Below are positions 24,013 to 26,509 of a stretch of DNA of 26,509 nt, piece after piece (the first letter of the stretch is position 1; every line of letters begins with the position of its first letter). Origin of the DNA: RGIG9115 sp045128915 (GTDB lineage Bacteria; Bacillota; Clostridia; UBA1381); contig JBGVIT010000043.1 in NCBI GenBank assembly GCA_045128915.1, positions 1 to 26,509 on the forward strand. Reading direction: 5' to 3'. A program made the translations under genes and the position numbers. The notes below the pieces were generated by a model. The model had not been told where the DNA came from. It did not search any database and saw only the letters and a program-made list of their open reading frames with translations.

Positions 24013-24642
24013 ATGAAAACGAAATTTTTTTTATTATTTGTATTCTTTGTTTTCTTAATGATGATTGTTGCAGCAGGATACTGCCTTTTGAATGCGCTGT
24101 ATTGGGAGTTTGGATTTGTTGTGTTATTGATGTGTGTAATAGTGTTATCGTTTGGCGGTCTTTTACTGTATAGAAGATTTATTAGAAAGAGACTTATTGA
24201 CCCCAAGTTTCATCTTAAGAGAAAATATAGTAGGCTATTGTTAGGGGAGATTAATCCATCTGTGAGTGTTGATGAAAATACATTGGATTTGCGCGGATAC
24301 CGTAGAAATGCTTATACTGATATTCTGTTGGCTCAGCGCTATTATAGCTTTTTGGCGAAAGACGGTAGAATTGAGATTTATGCGTGTGGATCGGATTATT
24401 ATACGAATTCTAAAAAAATACCTTTATTAGATTACTTGCTTTTACATCCAGTTACGCTTATGGAAAATGGTATTTCATTAAATGTTCGCAAATATATAAT
24501 ATTTAATCCTGTAATCGGAGTTGTATTTTTGGTTTCTATACTTATAAACAGTTTACATTGTAAAGGTGTGTCTGATAAAAAGAATTTTGTCGAATTGAAG
24601 CTTTTTTGTGAGAAGAGAAATCTTTATATGGAAATCAAATAA
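24013..24642 (+). CDS. Unknown membrane protein, last gene of the operon
   Basis: I do not recognise this 209-residue protein. Two hydrophobic helices open it (about 4-27 and 32-53), followed by a basic patch (54-71, rich in R and K), a soluble stretch of ~90 residues and a third hydrophobic helix (161-181) before a basic tail. By the positive-inside rule the middle part is probably cytoplasmic. The soluble stretch has several aromatic residues (RYYSFLAKDG at 109-118, CGSDYY at 125-130). It begins one base after the aldo/keto reductase stop. ATG 24013 is used; a GGGG about 8 bases upstream is a weak ribosome site. Its place at the operon end suggests a polysaccharide-related role, no more. 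Confidence 0.65.
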   Translation: MKTKFFLLFVFFVFLMMIVAAGYCLLNALYWEFGFVVLLMCVIVLSFGGLLLYRRFIRKRLIDPKFHLKRKYSRLLLGEINPSVSVDENTLDLRGYRRNAYTDILLAQRYYSFLAKDGRIEIYACGSDYYTNSKKIPLLDYLLLHPVTLMENGISLNVRKYIIFNPVIGVVFLVSILINSLHCKGVSDKKNFVELKLFCEKRNLYMEIK

Positions 24643-24703
24643 TTAAGAAAGAATTTTGCAATAAACTTAATATTTCTTTTCAATTAATATTATTGAGGTA
24701 TAG

Positions 24704-24733
24704 TTGTCACATTCTACACGTTAAACCTATAAT
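24704..24733 (+). promoter_or_regulatory. Promoter inside the intergenic region
   Basis: TTGTCA (24704-24709) and TATAAT (24728-24733) are 18 bases apart. This is a good vegetative promoter with one -35 mismatch. It lies 62 bases after the last operon gene and points at a terminator only ~45 bases further on, with no open frame of useful size between. Confidence 0.65.
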
Positions 24734-24739
24734 CTGCGT

Positions 24740-24798
24740 AAACTGGAAAGAAGGGGCTTTTGCCCAACAATATGAAAAGCCGAGTTTCTCGGCTTTTT
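24740..24798 (+). ncRNA. Possible short RNA or attenuator
   Basis: A transcript from the 24704-24733 promoter would start near 24740 and end at the terminator around 24798, about 60 bases. It could hold GGGC/GCCC (24754-24757 with 24762-24765). As an alternative, GGCTTTT (24755-24761) could pair with AAAAGCC (24775-24781), which is the left arm of the terminator. These folds exclude each other, as in an attenuator. Expression is not shown. The unit might instead be the leader of a gene since lost to the downstream rearrangement. Confidence 0.35.
24775..24798 (+). terminator. Terminator after the polysaccharide operon
   Basis: AAAAGCCGAG (24775-24784) and CTCGGCTTTT (24788-24797) form a perfect 10-bp stem with a TTT loop and end in five T. 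It should stop both the long operon, whose last gene ends 133 bases upstream, and any RNA from the promoter at 24704. Confidence 0.88.
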
Positions 24799-24814
24799 GT
24801 TATAAATTACATTC

Positions 24815-24845
24815 AAACAGCAGAGCATTTTGCTGTTTTGTTTTG
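24815..24845 (+). terminator. Second hairpin downstream, backup terminator
   Basis: AAACAGCA (24815-24822) and TGCTGTTT (24831-24838) pair perfectly with an 8-base loop, and T-rich sequence follows to 24844. The stem is AT-richer than the one before it. It may be a backup stop, or just a leftover of the junction with the remnant that begins near 24885. Confidence 0.45.
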
Positions 24846-24876
24846 AAAATGGAAGATTCCTGTTTCTGTTTGCTAA

Positions 24877-26442
24877 TGGAGACAAAGGAGCGGCGCGGTA
24901 GGCGCGGTTAACGACGGTGTAAACTTCAGGCGAGGTGCTGACGTAAGGCAGAGAGGTCTTGAGGAACAGCTTATCAAGACCGCCGACTACGTGCGTGACG
25001 TTCATCTTGGAAACGTTAGCAACTGGGATAACGTGACGAGTGACAGTCTGAAGGCACTCGCGGCATCGGTTGACGCATACAGAAAGCTTAGTGACAAGAG
25101 CAGCCGCAAAGGAACGGTTATTCTCGGCGAGATAAAGCGCGAGCTTTTAGCCTTTGAGGCCTCTGCGGGTGTGGACGGAATAAAGGCTAAAATGATGAGT
25201 GCTACCGAAAGCGCAAGGCAGGAGCTTGCGCGCAGTGCGTCGGCTCTGTTTGGCAAAGAGGTTACTGCCTCTGATATTGCAAGCGACAAGGACGGTATAA
25301 CGCGCAGACTTGCTCTTGAGAGCTTTATTGCCGAGGCAGTAGGCGACAGCGCAACCGACACAAGGCGCGCGCAGATAAGCGAGGCTATTGCCGCCGAGAG
25401 ATTGCCTTACATAAAGCAGTCGGCAAGCTGGGACGGAGAGAGCGCGGCGCAGTACAGAGACCCTAAAACGGGACAATACGTATTTGTGGAGCCTGTTGAG
25501 GGCGGCACGTGGCGTATCGGTTACACCAAAACGGCAATATACGACGAGAACGCCATTATGGTAAAAGAGGGTATTGACACAGAGACAGTAAAAAAGACCC
25601 TTGCGGGTCTTGCAAACGGTAGTCTTGAGATTGGGGAGAATGGTATTGGGACTGTAAATAGAAATCAGAAAAGCACCGAAAACACGAATACTGTCTCCAA
25701 GTCCAAGAAAATGTATGATATTGTGATTTTGGAGGACGGCAAGTCATATGTAAAAGCGAGTAGAAATGTAATAACAGGCAATACCCTTGCTGAAAAGAGA
25801 GCCGAAATAACGAATTTCTTTAACTATTTGCTTGGTAATAATAAATCGCTTGACCTTACAACAATAGACGGTGAGACTTTAACCATTACCAAAGACGAAA
25901 CCGCTTATAAGGCGAGAGATAACTACCGAGAGGAGAACGGAAAAAGAGTAGTTTTGACCGATGACGAGTTTATTGTAAAGCTCCACGCAGAGGCTCACAT
26001 AGACGAGTTGGTGGAAACATCGCCAAAAAACACTAAGACACTTACTCCCGATACAAAAGGTCATACTTTTGCCAAAGACGGTTTTGAGTATAAGAGCGTG
26101 TATTTTCAAGACTTCAATGGGAAATATTATAAAATTACGCTATCTATAGGTCACAACGGAACAAGGGCAACGGTGTACAATGTTGGAAGAATAAAAGAAG
26201 GTGCATTACCGTCAGCTAAAGTAATAGCCGTTAGGGGCTCTATTGGCCCGTGGAATACACCTTCTGATAACAGTATACCACAAAATCCGAAAAAGTCAAC
26301 AGAAAAAGGGAAAAAAGATAACAGAAAATCTTTGGCAGGTGAGAATCCCTCCACCGACTCCGTCGGTTCCCGGCAGATTGTCAAGCAAGTGCAACACCCA
26401 AAAATGCTTCAAAAGGTGAAAGCCACCCCAAGCATTTTTTAG
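24877..26442 (+). pseudogene. Truncated phage/ICE large polyvalent protein
   Basis: This is an open frame without a proper beginning or end. The reading frame is open from 24877 and GC-rich coding-like sequence starts near 24885, well before the first usable start (GTG 24991), which has no ribosome site. The gene has therefore lost its 5' part. Residues from GTG on give a helical, Ala/Ser/Glu-rich region (1-190). An alpha/beta part (~240-400) follows, with LTITKDE, KLHAEAHIDEL and YYKITLSI segments, reminiscent of the LPD3-type domain of large polyvalent phage proteins; that name is tentative. RKSLAGEN near 26326-26349 is a motif I associate with such proteins. From about 26350 the frame is antisense to the end of an IS30 element, so the last ~30 residues are not native. 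Confidence 0.6.
26353..26367. repeat. Palindrome near the end of the IS30 element
   Basis: ACCGAC (26353-26358) and GTCGGT (26362-26367) are a perfect 6-bp inverted repeat with a TCC loop. It lies between the last plausible codons of the polyvalent-protein remnant and the stop codon of the minus-strand transposase. It is probably part of the element's terminal region. The exact end of the element cannot be fixed because the other end is outside the window. Confidence 0.45.
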
Positions 26443-26509
26443 GTCTCAAGTTAATAGACAAAACAATATTTTGTAAGGTTTCATTATCCAAAGAATGAAA
26501 ATTGTAGCC
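26381..26509 (-). CDS. IS30-family transposase, C-terminal end (partial)
   Basis: Read on the minus strand from the window edge, 42 codons end in TGA at 26381-26383. They contain the motif L-x-x-R-P-K-K-C-L-G-W-x-S-P-F-E-A-F. That is the characteristic C-terminus of IS30-family transposases (usual form LNxRPRKxLGxxTPxExF). The rest of the gene lies beyond the window. The element has inserted into, or recombined with, the polyvalent-protein gene running the other way. The inverted repeat AAAATGCTT/AAGCATTTT (26401-26438) falls inside this coding sequence and so is not taken as a terminator. Confidence 0.78.
   Translation of the reverse strand, partial: GYNFHSLDNETLQNIVLSINLRPKKCLGWLSPFEAFLGVALA

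Noticed and set aside
26401..26440. Stem AAAATGCTT/AAGCATTTT followed by T-run, looking like a terminator
   Set aside because: It lies inside the minus-strand coding sequence of the IS30 transposase end (K-K-C-L-G-W to E-A-F), which explains the sequence better.

Overview
The window looks like a chromosome segment of a low-GC Gram-positive anaerobe, most likely a gut Clostridia member (Oscillospiraceae/Lachnospiraceae-like). The reasons are strong AGGAGG-type ribosome sites, near-consensus TTGACA-N17-TATAAT promoters, TGA used as a stop, and the gene families present. The species cannot be named from the sequence alone. No rRNA, tRNA or CRISPR array was found.

Left flank (1-5300): an ISL3-family transposase (176-1879, +) converges on an unknown protein with two copies of a ~60-residue repeat (1925-2698, -). 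Next is a PfkB-family sugar kinase resembling 1-phosphofructokinase (2904-3833, -). It is divergent from a SASA/CE6-type carbohydrate esterase (3963-4703, +), and the two are fired by back-to-back consensus promoters whose -35 boxes form a palindrome. A TspO/MBR membrane protein (4803-5279, -) meets the esterase at a 12-bp bidirectional terminator.

Core (5400-24800): one very strong promoter (5412-5440) precedes 20 same-strand, tightly packed or overlapping genes for a surface polysaccharide made by the Wzx/Wzy route. In order they are: PglE-like aminotransferase, PglC-like priming phosphoglycosyl transferase, GT2, HxGH cytidylyltransferase, NodB-like deacetylase-fold protein, LicD phosphotransferase, GT-A protein, Wzy polymerase, GT2, glucose-1-phosphate cytidylyltransferase (RfbF), CDP-glucose 4,6-dehydratase (RfbG), SDR reductase/epimerase, acyltransferase-3, RmlC-like epimerase, pyruvyl transferase, Wzx flippase, a degenerate mini ThDP-enzyme paralogue, a full-length MenD-like ThDP enzyme, an aldo/keto reductase, and an unknown membrane protein. 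Together they suggest an undecaprenyl-linked repeat unit carrying a CDP-derived 6-deoxyhexose, possibly branched by a ThDP enzyme, with phospho-, acyl- and pyruvyl-type decorations. No Wzz/tyrosine-kinase regulators and no PglF-type dehydratase lie in the window.

The most unusual part is 20605-24011: a MenD-fold ThDP enzyme without any menaquinone genes. It is preceded five bases upstream by a shortened paralogue that lacks the central domain, the catalytic glutamate and the ThDP-binding NN motif, and it is followed by an intact aldo/keto reductase. This could be a new sugar-carboligation module.

Right flank (24640-26509): a self-contained promoter-to-terminator unit (24704-24798) could give a ~60-nt RNA or attenuator. 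Beyond it is a phage/ICE-type large polyvalent protein remnant, cut at its 5' end and cut at its 3' end by an IS30-family element. The last 42 residues of that element's transposase are encoded on the minus strand at the window edge.
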